Both the position numbers and the translations under genes were made by a program. A stretch of DNA of 64,000 nucleotides from G965216905 sp965216905 (lineage in GTDB: Bacteria > Actinomycetota > Acidimicrobiia > Spongiisociales > ZC4RG35). Every line of letters begins with the position of its first letter. Within the stretch, counting starts at the first letter, position 1. Of the stretch, positions 1 to 8,023 are shown in pieces. Below the pieces are notes generated by a model. That model worked only from the letters and a program-made list of their open reading frames with translations. It did no database searches and had not been told where the DNA came from. The stretch lies in NCBI GenBank assembly GCA_965216905.1, contig OZ244213.1:1488001-1552000 (forward strand). The letters are read 5' to 3'.

Positions 1-690
1 CGGGCATTCGGTCAGTTGGTGCCCGATCTGATCCTGGCGGTGGCCACGGCCGGGGGTGGGACCGCCGCCACGGCGGCTCGACGGGGCGCCGACGCCGTCG
101 ACACCCTCTCCGACCTCGGGCGCGCCGCCAATCGCGTGCAAGACATCACCGATGGCGCGGGCGTCGTGCACCGAATCCCCCAGGGCGTGTCGCCGGCCGC
201 CTTCGATGAGATCTCGACCGTGCTGCGAAACGAGGTCGGGCACCTCTCCGACGACATCGTGGTCCATGGCAGTCGTGCCACCGGAGCAGCCCGTTCGGGG
301 TCGGACATCGACGTGGCGATCCGGCTGGGACCCGACGAGTTCGAGGACTTCCTCGGAACACAGAGTCGATTCCGCAATCCACCCAACCCGGGGTCGGCGA
401 AAGAGGAATCGTTGTTCCACGTCCTCGAGCGAGGCCGCATCTTCGCGGGCGAGGCGAGGATGAGCAGCTTGGCTCGAGGGCTCGGCGAGTCGCTCGACAT
501 GCCGTTCGACCTGGCGGTCGTGCTCCGTGGTGGATTGTTCGACCAGAGTCCCGCGATCCCGATCATCGGGCCCGGGGGTATCGCCTCGATGGCCGCTCCC
601 GCGTTCTCGCCGATCACCGCCGCGGGTACCTTGGGGGCCGTGGAGACGATCGAGGGAGTCGATCGACTCGTGGAGGTAGGCGATGGATGA
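1..690 (+). CDS. Nucleotidyltransferase-domain protein, C-terminal part (possible polymorphic toxin tip)
   Basis: The reading frame is open to the first base of the window, so this is probably the 3' end of a larger gene; a TTG at 16 is only the first possible start inside the window. About a hundred residues in is the motif GSRATGAARSGSDIDVAI, which matches the GSxxxGxxxxxSDID signature of MNT/pol-beta nucleotidyltransferases, with both aspartates of the metal site. An Ala/Gly-rich stretch precedes it. The stop lies inside the start of the next gene (8-bp overlap), so the two are translationally coupled. A catalytic tip on an open upstream frame followed at once by a small acidic protein is the usual layout of polymorphic toxin and immunity genes. 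That role is inference; a free-standing nucleotidyltransferase is the alternative. Confidence 0.6.
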   Translation, partial: RAFGQLVPDLILAVATAGGGTAATAARRGADAVDTLSDLGRAANRVQDITDGAGVVHRIPQGVSPAAFDEISTVLRNEVGHLSDDIVVHGSRATGAARSGSDIDVAIRLGPDEFEDFLGTQSRFRNPPNPGSAKEESLFHVLERGRIFAGEARMSSLARGLGESLDMPFDLAVVLRGGLFDQSPAIPIIGPGGIASMAAPAFSPITAAGTLGAVETIEGVDRLVEVGDG

Positions 691-1483
691 TCGAGACGAC
701 CAAGACGTTTGGACCGGTCCGCTCGTCGATGACGAGGACTTCGCAGCCGTGTATGTCGACGCGCAGCAACGCTCCGATCTCGAGGAGGCGGTCCGCGTCT
801 GGGCGAACACTGCTCCCACTCCTTTTGCGATCACCGCCGACGTCGCTGCCAACCCGGAGGCCGACGCCCGGGAGGCGCAGCGTGATCCATACGACTTCTC
901 GACATACGGCTACAAGCTCGATGTCGAGGCGGTCGGAGCGGCGGATCGATCGATGATGATCGAGCGGCTCAACACGCTCGGTGCCGTGTTCGAGGCACGT
1001 GGGTGGTCCTATGCCATTGCGTCCGACCTCGAGCCGGCCCTCGTACACGGTGGGTCGTGGGTTGCGTTGCCCTCTGCGAAGATGCTGGAGGCATCGGCCA
1101 CCCTGGCGCTCGACCAGGACGAAGAGCACGCTGCGGTGTATGTGCTGGTGCCGGACGGCATCGAACGGATGCGACTGGCAGAGACGGTGCGTGACGTCGT
1201 CGGCGGGGACATCGACCATGGGATGGTGCGCAGTTCCGGGGTCGAAGTCGAAGTTCGACCGAACCCGGAAGCCGATCCTCGAAACGTCGACCACGATCCG
1301 GGGGACTTCCTCGCGTATCCCTACAAGCTCGACGTGGAGGCCGACTCCGCTGCCGTCGGCAGAGCCGAGTTCGTCGCGCTCCTCGCTCGACTCGGTGCCG
1401 TCTTCCGGGAACGGGGCTGGTCGTACACGATCGCATCCGACCTCGAGGACGAGCTCGGGGAAGATCGTCTGCATCGGGCCTGA
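683..1483 (+). CDS. Hypothetical acidic protein with tandem domain duplication (candidate immunity protein)
   Basis: 266 aa, no signal peptide or membrane segment. It consists of two related units of roughly 125 residues. Each contains NPEAD, then a Tyr/Phe-rich stretch ending YKLDVEA, then LGAVFxxRGWSYxIASDLE. The halves differ in their N-terminal parts but both start with AAVYV. The ATG at 683 overlaps the preceding nucleotidyltransferase stop. I do not recognise the family. Acidic composition, coupling to a possible toxin tip and duplication would fit an immunity protein, but this rests on context only. Confidence 0.6.
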   Translation: MDDRDDQDVWTGPLVDDEDFAAVYVDAQQRSDLEEAVRVWANTAPTPFAITADVAANPEADAREAQRDPYDFSTYGYKLDVEAVGAADRSMMIERLNTLGAVFEARGWSYAIASDLEPALVHGGSWVALPSAKMLEASATLALDQDEEHAAVYVLVPDGIERMRLAETVRDVVGGDIDHGMVRSSGVEVEVRPNPEADPRNVDHDPGDFLAYPYKLDVEADSAAVGRAEFVALLARLGAVFRERGWSYTIASDLEDELGEDRLHRA

Positions 1484-1570
1484 GGTGCGGTCGGCCACCG
1501 ATCCGTCCCTCCGGAACCCCACCGCGCCGCGGCGGTGATGTGGATGCTACGGGCGAGCTACGGTTGCCCG

Positions 1571-2821
1571 ATGCCAGCCTGGACCAGAACCACTCGCTCG
1601 TTGCCGCTCGCCTTGATGCTCGTCATCTCCCTGGTCGTGATCGATGCATCGCCGGCGTCGGCTGCGGGAGGAGAGTCGATCCTGGTCCGGCCGGGTTGCG
1701 AGTACAAGTGGAACTCTTTCTCGGGCGGCCGGCACACCACGTTCGTCGAGTGGCGTGTTTCCTCGGACGATGTGCGGATCACGTCGGTCGAGCAAGGCAG
1801 AATCCTGCTCGAGGGTGCCGTCGCCGAGATGGAGGTTCCCGGGAAGGGTCCCGCGTCGTTTCCGCAGGTCCTGACGATCGAAGTGGCGGGTGTCGAGGAA
1901 ACCGTCGACGTATCGTCGGCAATGCACTGCACCGGTGTTCCCGACTCCTTCAAGAGCCGGGACGGAGACTTGGAGATGGTGTTCGTTCACTTCGCATGTC
2001 ACCCCGGCAATCCGCTCACGCCGACCCTCCGGGGCGCAAACGCAACCTTCCAAACCGCCATCCCTGATGTCCCGGCAACCGAGGTTTCGTCGACATACGA
2101 CGACGTCCTGGAGGGCACTGGGCTCTTTCCCGCGGTCTCGCCGTATTTCAGTTCCGACACGGCCACGATCTTCGACTTCTCCGGCACGATGCAGTTTGGT
2201 TTCGAGAATGGCCGAACCGAGGTGTTCGACGTCGAGCCGACGATCGACTGCGCCACGATGCGGCGCGTGGCGGTCGGCCCCGAGGATCGCTTTTCCGACG
2301 ACGAGGGCGTTTTCGAGAGCGACATCGAGTGGCTGGCATCGGAGGGGATCACCACCGGGTGCAATCCGCCGGTCAATGATCGGTTCTGCCCCGAGGACCC
2401 GGTGACCCGCGGGCAGATGGCGGCCTTCCTCTCGCGAGCCTTCGACTACGTGGAGCGGTTGGGCGACTTCGTCGACGATGACGACTCGGTGTTCGAGGCG
2501 GACATCGAGCGGCTGGCGGCGGCCGGCGTGACGCGGGGATGTAATCCGCCGGTCAATGATCGGTTCTGCCCCGAGGATCCGGTGACCCGCGGGCAGATGG
2601 CGGCCTTCCTCCGACGTGCGCTGAGAGGGGAAAGCTCCGCTGCCGGGGGGACGGACTTCGTCGATGACGACGGCTCCATCTTCGAGAGCGATATCGGGTG
2701 GCTCTCGGCGCAGGGGATCACGGCGGGATGCAATCCACCCGTGAACGATCGGTTCTGCCCCGAGGATCCGGTGACCCGCGGGCAGATGGCGGCCTTCCTC
2801 CGCCGGGCGATCGGCGGCTGA
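1571..2821 (+). CDS. Secreted protein with three C-terminal SLH-like repeats
   Basis: 416 aa from the ATG at 1571. That start gives a clean signal peptide (TRTTR, hydrophobic core, ASPASAAGG); an in-frame ATG at 1535 would add 12 residues that do not fit one. The middle part has no family I recognise. The C-terminal ~180 residues hold three repeats of the type VFESDIEWLASEGITTGCN, then NDRFCPEDPVTRGQMAAFL. These resemble S-layer homology domains but carry a conserved Cys pair. About 75 bp of each repeat is nearly identical at DNA level (near 2357, 2539 and 2727), which suggests recent duplication or gene conversion. Likely located at the cell surface. The metalloprotease at 33812-35335 has the same repeat type. 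Confidence 0.75.
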   Translation: MPAWTRTTRSLPLALMLVISLVVIDASPASAAGGESILVRPGCEYKWNSFSGGRHTTFVEWRVSSDDVRITSVEQGRILLEGAVAEMEVPGKGPASFPQVLTIEVAGVEETVDVSSAMHCTGVPDSFKSRDGDLEMVFVHFACHPGNPLTPTLRGANATFQTAIPDVPATEVSSTYDDVLEGTGLFPAVSPYFSSDTATIFDFSGTMQFGFENGRTEVFDVEPTIDCATMRRVAVGPEDRFSDDEGVFESDIEWLASEGITTGCNPPVNDRFCPEDPVTRGQMAAFLSRAFDYVERLGDFVDDDDSVFEADIERLAAAGVTRGCNPPVNDRFCPEDPVTRGQMAAFLRRALRGESSAAGGTDFVDDDGSIFESDIGWLSAQGITAGCNPPVNDRFCPEDPVTRGQMAAFLRRAIGG

Positions 2822-2857
2822 GTCGACCGAAGACATTCGGCCTCGACGCCGGACCGG

Positions 2858-2888
2858 CTGACCGGCCCGAATCGGCGTGGCCGGTCAG
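2858..2888. terminator. Hairpin after the SLH-repeat gene
   Basis: A perfect 10-bp stem (CTGACCGGCC / GGCCGGTCAG) with an 11-nt loop lies 36 bp past the stop codon. There is no T-run, so it is a probable but not textbook intrinsic terminator. Confidence 0.45.
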
Positions 2889-2985
2889 ATGAGCCTCAGC
2901 ACCCCTGCACGAACGCACACATCGTCGAACCGCAGAGCGGCACATGGCGAGCGGATTGCGTCAGCGCGGGGAGACTCGCCACGTT

Positions 2986-3031
2986 TTGACGAGGCGGCGT
3001 CGGTTCGATAGGATGGTTTGTAGCACAAACC
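2986..3031 (+). promoter_or_regulatory. Promoter with palindromic operator
   Basis: TTGACG at 2986-2991, a 17-bp spacer and TAGGAT at 3009-3014 form a plausible sigma-70 promoter. Directly downstream, where transcription would start, is the perfect inverted repeat GGTTTGT-AGC-ACAAACC (3015-3031). It precedes the membrane protein/winged-helix pair and is a likely operator for the encoded regulator at 3658-3963 or a similar repressor. Confidence 0.55.
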
Positions 3032-3057
3032 GGTCTGTCAAGCAGTCAGGAGCGATC

Positions 3058-3665
3058 ATGACAGACAGAATCGATACGGGGGCGATCGACCGAAGTGCGC
3101 GCACGGCAGGGTATGGAGATGGACTTCTCGAGGTCTTCGCGGCAGTCGTCTTGTCGACCATCGCCCTGGCCTGGCTGGTCGACCCCGGTGTTGTCGGCAT
3201 CCTTGGGCCGCGATCGCAATCTACGGCTGGAAGGTCATGGAGAAGGTCAAGGAGCGGATCGTCTATCCCAGGGTTGGCTACTACCGGGAGCGGTCCGACG
3301 ATGCCAAGGAGACCTCGCGCGGCATGCTCACCTTCATCGGTGGAGCGTTCTTGTTGATGGTCTTGGTGGTCGTGTCGACTGGAGAACTCACCGACCCCGC
3401 GGCATGGCGCCGGGCGGCCCCGCTCCTGTCGGGCCTGTCACTCGCCGGCGGGTTCTGGTACGCCGGAGCCAAGTCCGGTCTCCTCCGATTCCGGCTCATC
3501 TCCGGTTGGTCCGTCGTCAGCGCCATCGCCGTCTGGCTGTTTGGAACCGGCGTGAGCTACTCGGGGGTAGTCCTGCATCTACTCTCACTGGCGCTTCCAC
3601 TGGCAATCGTCGGGGTCTGGTCGCTGATCACGTTTGTCAGGGAACATCCGGTCCGAGATGGGTGA
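3058..3665 (+). pseudogene. Small membrane protein gene interrupted by a frameshift
   Basis: The first frame (ATG 3058) encodes MTDRIDTGAIDRS, then a DGLLEVF segment and a first hydrophobic helix. It loses coherence after GILG near 3208. A second frame then continues with AAIAIYGWKVMEKVKERI, VYPRVGYY and three hydrophobic helices to the stop at 3665. Adding one G to the GGG at about 3206-3208 joins the halves in one frame as GILGAAIAIYGWKVM, a sensible membrane protein of about 200 aa. Either the G-run was miscalled or the gene is disrupted. It overlaps the next gene's start by 8 bp, as in an operon with its regulator. Confidence 0.6.
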
Positions 3666-3963
3666 TACGACCCCTCGTGTCGAACCGGATCGGATGGTTC
3701 ACGAACCCGGTCGGCTCGCGATTCTGGTGGTCCTCAACGCCGTGGAGGAAGCCGACTTCCTCTTCATCATGGAGCAAACGGGGATGACGAAGGGCAACCT
3801 ATCGTCGCACACCGCCAAGCTGGAGAGCGCCGGATACATCGGCATCGAGAAGGCCATCGTCGGCAAGACCACTCGAACCGTCTACCGATTGACGGAGTCC
3901 GGGGCCACCGCCCTCGAGGAGTACCGAGACCACATGACTGGGGTCCTGAGAGCCCTCGGTTGA
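3658..3963 (+). CDS. Winged-helix transcriptional regulator (MarR/ArsR-like)
   Basis: 101 aa from the ATG at 3658, which overlaps the membrane-protein stop by 8 bp. Upstream in-frame codons exist, but homologous small regulators start close to the DRxxHEPxRLAIL motif. That motif is followed by the helix-turn-helix (TGMTKGNLSSHTAKLE) and the wing (VGKTTRTVYRLTESG). The protein is a single DNA-binding domain with no ligand domain. It probably controls its own operon through the inverted repeat at 3015-3031. Confidence 0.8.
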   Translation: MGDTTPRVEPDRMVHEPGRLAILVVLNAVEEADFLFIMEQTGMTKGNLSSHTAKLESAGYIGIEKAIVGKTTRTVYRLTESGATALEEYRDHMTGVLRALG

Positions 3964-3998
3964 GGCGGCTCCATGGGCGCGTCCGAGGGCCAAAGTAG

Positions 3999-4035
3999 TT
4001 GACATGAATCATGTCATCATGACATAATTCATGTC
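3999..4035 (+). promoter_or_regulatory. Leaderless tetR promoter covered by two operators
   Basis: TTGACA at 3999-4004, an 18-bp spacer and CATAAT at 4023-4028 form a near-consensus promoter. The hexamer ends 7 nt before the ATG at 4036, so the transcript should start at or next to the start codon. Two 15-bp near-palindromes cover it: GACATGAATCATGTC (4001-4015) and GACATAATTCATGTC (4021-4035), centres 20 bp apart. This arrangement strongly suggests autorepression by the TetR protein encoded next. Confidence 0.75.
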
Positions 4036-4662
4036 ATGAGCTTGAGGGACGAACAGGTCGCGCTCACGCGACAGCGGATCGTCCACGCCGTCGCCGAACT
4101 GTTGGTCGAGGGTGATCCATCGGCACTGTCGATGCCGGCGGTGGCAGAGCGGGCCGGGGTTTCGCTTCGGACCGTGTACCGCCACTTCGGCGACACTTCC
4201 GCGCTCCTCCGATCGGTCGCCGAGGTCGACGATCCGGCGATCCGACTCCCGCTCCCTGCCCCGGATGGGTCAGACCTCTGTGCCTATCTGCGGTTGGCAT
4301 GGTCGGACGAGATCCAACATCCACATCTGCGGGCCCAGTTGCGAACCACCGCCGGTCAGCAGGTTCGAGCCCAGCGCCGAAGAAGCCAGCGGCCGTATCT
4401 CGATCTCGTGCTCGACGCGTGGTCGGTGGAACTGGATCCCGATTCAGAGCGACGGTTGGTCGATCTGATCCAACTGATGACCGGCAGTGCCGCGCTCGTC
4501 GAACTCACCGAGGTGCTCGGCGAGTCGACGGCCGAAGCCGCCGCGACTGCCACGTGGGCGGTGGAGGCGCTGATCCTCCATGCTCGTCGAACCGGCCGGA
4601 TCCCGGGAGCCGACGACGAGTACCCATTGGACCCCGGGCCGGAACAAGGAGAACGACCATGA
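4036..4662 (+). CDS. TetR-family transcriptional repressor
   Basis: 208 aa. The N-terminal TetR_N domain is complete: RQRIVHAVAELLVEG, then the helix-turn-helix AERAGVSLRTVYRHFGDTSA at about residues 35-55. The C-terminal helical part would bind a ligand and dimerise. The ATG at 4036 is set by the promoter position, and the mRNA is probably leaderless. It is probably autoregulated by the paired operators just upstream. Its stop overlaps the ATG of the small membrane protein at 4659, so that protein is the likely regulated partner. Confidence 0.88.
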   Translation: MSLRDEQVALTRQRIVHAVAELLVEGDPSALSMPAVAERAGVSLRTVYRHFGDTSALLRSVAEVDDPAIRLPLPAPDGSDLCAYLRLAWSDEIQHPHLRAQLRTTAGQQVRAQRRRSQRPYLDLVLDAWSVELDPDSERRLVDLIQLMTGSAALVELTEVLGESTAEAAATATWAVEALILHARRTGRIPGADDEYPLDPGPEQGERP

Positions 4663-5060
4663 TGATCGACACAGCCTCTCGGATACTGCTGTGGGGCGGT
4701 TTCGTCATGCTCGTTGCGGGAATTGCAACGGGCCTGATGATGAGTCGCATACGGGCAACCGAGCCCGAGGTGCCCAAGTACCTCCGCTTCGCGCACCTGT
4801 CCGGCTACATGCAAGCGCCGATCCTCTTCGGGCTGGTGGTCGCCGTGTTCGCCTCCGACCTGACGCCGTGGCTCGAAACCCTCGGTGCGTCGCTCGTCGT
4901 TGTCGGCGCCGTTCTGTTGACGACCAAGGACCTCGTCAATCATGCCCGCAGCGTTCGCGACGAGTTCCGAGAGAAGGGACTGGGATACGCGCTCGGCGCC
5001 ATCATGTTCCCCCTCCATCTGGCCGGCATTCTGATCCTGGGATTCGGAGCCCTCACCTGA
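4659..5060 (+). CDS. Four-helix integral membrane protein
   Basis: 133 aa. The ATG at 4659 overlaps the tetR stop (ATGA) and has an AAGGAG ribosome site 7 nt upstream. The sequence shows four hydrophobic segments: LLWGGFVMLVAGIATGLMM, a central pair, and a last one ending LAGILILGFGALT. No catalytic motif is visible and I do not assign a family. Coupling to a TetR gene suggests an inducible membrane function. Confidence 0.72.
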   Translation: MMIDTASRILLWGGFVMLVAGIATGLMMSRIRATEPEVPKYLRFAHLSGYMQAPILFGLVVAVFASDLTPWLETLGASLVVVGAVLLTTKDLVNHARSVRDEFREKGLGYALGAIMFPLHLAGILILGFGALT

Positions 5061-5130
5061 CGGACCTTCCGGAGGCTCCGGCCATGCCCGAAGCGACTTG
5101 TCGCGACGTCCTCGTTCTGTCCTCGCCGCT

Positions 5131-5460
5131 TCAGTCGAGACAGTCCACGGCGACCTTCACCGCTGCGCAGATCTGGCGCATCCGCTGATCGCTCAGGCGT
5201 CCCAGTCGTTGTGTCAGTGTTCCGATCGAGACACTCTCCATCGAGTCGAGATTCACCGCTGAGGTCCGGGGGATGGGATCCTCGGAGGGGTCGAGGAGGA
5301 CTTCGCTCGGAAGCCCGCGGATGGTGGTCGTACATGGGGCAATGACCGTTCGCCGCAGTCTCGGAATGGCGACATCCCGGGAGAGCACCACGACCGGTCG
5401 GCGAGCGACCTCAGGCAGCTCACACCACCAGACCTCCCCCCGAGCGGGCACCTCGCTCAC
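5131..5460 (-). CDS. MazF/PemK-family endoribonuclease toxin
   Basis: 109 aa. It starts with RGEVWWCELPE and continues RPVVVLSRD, the classic first strands of the MazF/PemK fold, with a later RLGRLSDQRMRQI helix. MazF toxins cleave mRNA at short sequences. The start overlaps the stop of the upstream antitoxin (5457-5460, ATGA), so the pair is translationally coupled. This is the first of three mazF genes in the window. Confidence 0.88.
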   Translation of the reverse strand: MSEVPARGEVWWCELPEVARRPVVVLSRDVAIPRLRRTVIAPCTTTIRGLPSEVLLDPSEDPIPRTSAVNLDSMESVSIGTLTQRLGRLSDQRMRQICAAVKVAVDCLD

Positions 5461-5693
5461 GACGACCCGGCGGATTGCCGGAACGATGCGAGATCACCCC
5501 ACTCGTCGGGCTCGTCGATCGGATGGGTGTCGTAGGCCGCATACGCAGCATCGATTCGGGCCGCGCGATGTCGGGCGAGGAGGGCAGTGAGCGCCTCATC
5601 GAGCAGGGCGGCATCGGTGCTCCCAGATCGCAATCGCCGTGCATCCTCGAGAAGCGACTGGTCGACGGTTGTGCTGACTCTCACCCTCGGCAT
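5457..5693 (-). CDS. Antitoxin of the first MazF pair
   Basis: 78 aa from the ATG at 5693. Longer in-frame starts exist upstream, but MPRVRVSTTVDQSLLEDARR begins directly with a ribbon-helix-helix-like DNA-binding segment. The acidic C-terminus (DTHPIDEPDEWGD) would bind the toxin. It precedes mazF with an ATGA overlap. It is probably an autorepressor; AT-richer sequence at 5694-5720 carries the likely promoter. Confidence 0.8.
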   Translation of the reverse strand: MPRVRVSTTVDQSLLEDARRLRSGSTDAALLDEALTALLARHRAARIDAAYAAYDTHPIDEPDEWGDLASFRQSAGSS

Positions 5694-5815
5694 GCCATAA
5701 CTATGCCACGAGTGTGCTATACCCACAACCGAGTCGACTCCGGTCGCACTCCGAGGTGCTCGCGGGCGGAACCTCACGGACTGATGCTGGTCGCATACAG
5801 AGCGACCGGGTCCGT

Positions 5816-8023
5816 TCAAGGGGTGACACGTCCAGTCGCATCGGACTCGAGGTCTTCGGCCGGTTCGACGTTGCCGGTCGATCCGTCGACGATGACGAGT
5901 TGACCGTTCCGTAGTCGTGCGGTGCCGTCGCCACTCCCGACGATCGCCGGAATCCCGTATTCCCTCGCGAGGATCGACGCATGAGCCAGGGCACTGCCGA
6001 CGTCGGTGACAACGGCGGCTGCCCTGTCGAAGAGGTCGGTCCAGGCCGGGGCGGTCGTCGGGGCGACCAGGATCTCTCCCGGTTGGAAGGACTCGAACTC
6101 CGATGCGTTGCGGATGACTCTCACCCGCCCGGTGGCGCGGCCCGGGCTGGCGGGTGTTCCGTGGACCAACGCGGAAGGAGTTGGCTCGGCTCCCTGCATC
6201 TTCCCGCTCATGGAGAACAAGACCTTCACGATTGGCGGCACGCGGCCCACCGTCAACGGTGGAACCAGCCGGCAGGCACGGTTGAGATCCGCACGCCGCG
6301 CCTCGATCGTCGGTTTGAGGTCTCGAGGGGTCTCCAGGACGGCCACGACCTCGGTCTTGGTCAGGAGGAAAGCGTCGTCCGCCGATGCGACAACGCCGTC
6401 GTTCACGAGGGTCTCACCGATACGTCTCACCGCTCGCCTCATGACCGGCCAGCCGATACCGAGCTGGCTGATTTGTTCCTCGCGGACCGGCATTTGGTAC
6501 TGCGCATCGGCCAACAAGCGTTGGAACTTGGCGGCTTTGCGCGGCGAGGTCGATAGGAGAGAGGTCGCCCGACGTTCGGCGGCGAGCCGCTGACTGCGCA
6601 GTTGATCGGTGGCGAGTGGAAGTGACTGCGGCGGCAGGATTGGCCGCGACCAGTCGAGGCTCTCGAGGCGTGGTGTCTGGCCCACCACCGCTGCTTGGTC
6701 GAATCCCTGGAGCACGGTCATGTGGCTCAGGCCGACCTGGTCCCTCAGGTGTTTGTTCCAGAAGGCCGCCAGCTGGGCCTCGAATTTGTATGCCGACCCG
6801 GCGACCACCGCAATGGAGCCGAAGTATCTTCCCGCCAGGCGGGTCAGCTCGTCGATCAGTCCGACGAGGTCGACGGGGCTGAGATCGTCGACGGTCTCCT
6901 CGGCTCGGGCGACCACACTTCGATACTCGGGCATGAGCACATTCCGCCAGTAGTCCTCGTACCTTCGTCCGGCAAACCGAACCGTCTGAGGAAACATCCC
7001 GGCGGCGGTGCGCCAGTGCCTGGGAAGGCGCGGGACGATCGATACGAGATTGCGCCACAAGGCGACACCCGGTGCGGGGAGCCAGTTGAGTGAGTAGAAG
7101 TACCAGCCGTTGACCACGACATGATGAGGCTCGGGCGCGACCTGGCCGAGCAGCTCGTGCAGGTATCCGTGGAGCTGTCGTTCCATGTCCGTGAGCAGCC
7201 AGGATTCGAAGAGCGGGGTGACCGGCTCGGGCAGCCACTCGCCGAATCGCAGCGAGCGGTGAAAGACGCCTGGTGCCGGAGGGGTCCAGTCCACCTCGTC
7301 GGGGAGGCCGGTGATTGGCCTGGATTGAACGATCCACAGCGTCCTTCCGTCCCAGGCCCACTCGATGTCCTGGGGCGCCCCGAATTGATCGGCGATCTCG
7401 TTCGCTTTGGTAGCCACCCTCCGCGCCAGTCGCCGGTCGAGGACACCCTCGGTCCGTCTCACGAGCCGGACCTTCCGGCCCACCACATGCCACTCTTCGC
7501 CGGCGATCCGACCGGACACCAGTTGGTCGGCCAGTCCGCGAGTCGCGCTGATGATGGTCTTGTTCCGCTCGCCTGTGATGGGGTCTGCGGTGAACACGAC
7601 ACCCGAACAGATGGGTTCGATCATCTGCTGAACCAGCACGGGAATCGATTCTCCGTTCATGCGGCGTCCGGAGACCCTCACCACCGAGACGGCATCGAAC
7701 GCGGACTGAGTGTCCACGCCGAGCTTGGACAGAAAGAGGCCGGCCATCGATGAGTCGGCACTGTCCTCCGCGGCCCCACTGGATCGAACGGCATATGGCC
7801 CGGTGCCCAACCGGGTCAGGTGTGTCACCAGGGCATCACGGTCCACGGGCTGTCGGGGTGTCACGATGAAGCCATCCGGGATGTGGAATCCGGCAGCCAT
7901 CAGCCTGCCGAGCGATTGGGCCTTCCCGCCGACCTGTTCGAGCGGCGCGCCGGCTGCTTCCTTCAGGGGGATCAAGCCGCGGCTCGCGACTTGGCTCCCC
8001 CGATCACCGTGCGAATCGCCCAC
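5816..8023 (-). CDS. PEP-utilising dikinase-like protein (PPDK N-domain plus swivelling His domain)
   Basis: 735 aa. The N-terminal ~240 residues form an ATP-grasp-like PPDK_N domain (VGGKAQSLGRLMAAGF, YAVRSSGAAEDS, DPITGERN, QSRPITG). The C-terminal ~80 residues form the PEP-utiliser mobile domain, with the phosphoryl-carrying His in ALAHASILAREYGIPAIVG. The long middle part does not look like a pyruvate or PEP barrel. This order resembles rifampin phosphotransferases and related drug or metabolite dikinases more than PEP synthase. The gene follows a tetR; an alternative TTG start at 7975 overlaps the tetR stop directly. The substrate is unknown. Confidence 0.75.
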   Translation of the reverse strand: MGDSHGDRGSQVASRGLIPLKEAAGAPLEQVGGKAQSLGRLMAAGFHIPDGFIVTPRQPVDRDALVTHLTRLGTGPYAVRSSGAAEDSADSSMAGLFLSKLGVDTQSAFDAVSVVRVSGRRMNGESIPVLVQQMIEPICSGVVFTADPITGERNKTIISATRGLADQLVSGRIAGEEWHVVGRKVRLVRRTEGVLDRRLARRVATKANEIADQFGAPQDIEWAWDGRTLWIVQSRPITGLPDEVDWTPPAPGVFHRSLRFGEWLPEPVTPLFESWLLTDMERQLHGYLHELLGQVAPEPHHVVVNGWYFYSLNWLPAPGVALWRNLVSIVPRLPRHWRTAAGMFPQTVRFAGRRYEDYWRNVLMPEYRSVVARAEETVDDLSPVDLVGLIDELTRLAGRYFGSIAVVAGSAYKFEAQLAAFWNKHLRDQVGLSHMTVLQGFDQAAVVGQTPRLESLDWSRPILPPQSLPLATDQLRSQRLAAERRATSLLSTSPRKAAKFQRLLADAQYQMPVREEQISQLGIGWPVMRRAVRRIGETLVNDGVVASADDAFLLTKTEVVAVLETPRDLKPTIEARRADLNRACRLVPPLTVGRVPPIVKVLFSMSGKMQGAEPTPSALVHGTPASPGRATGRVRVIRNASEFESFQPGEILVAPTTAPAWTDLFDRAAAVVTDVGSALAHASILAREYGIPAIVGSGDGTARLRNGQLVIVDGSTGNVEPAEDLESDATGRVTP

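Noticed and set aside
1547..2836. Long antisense ORF over the SLH-repeat gene
   Set aside because: Shadow of a GC-rich gene; its sequence is Arg/His-rich low-complexity mirror of the repeats.
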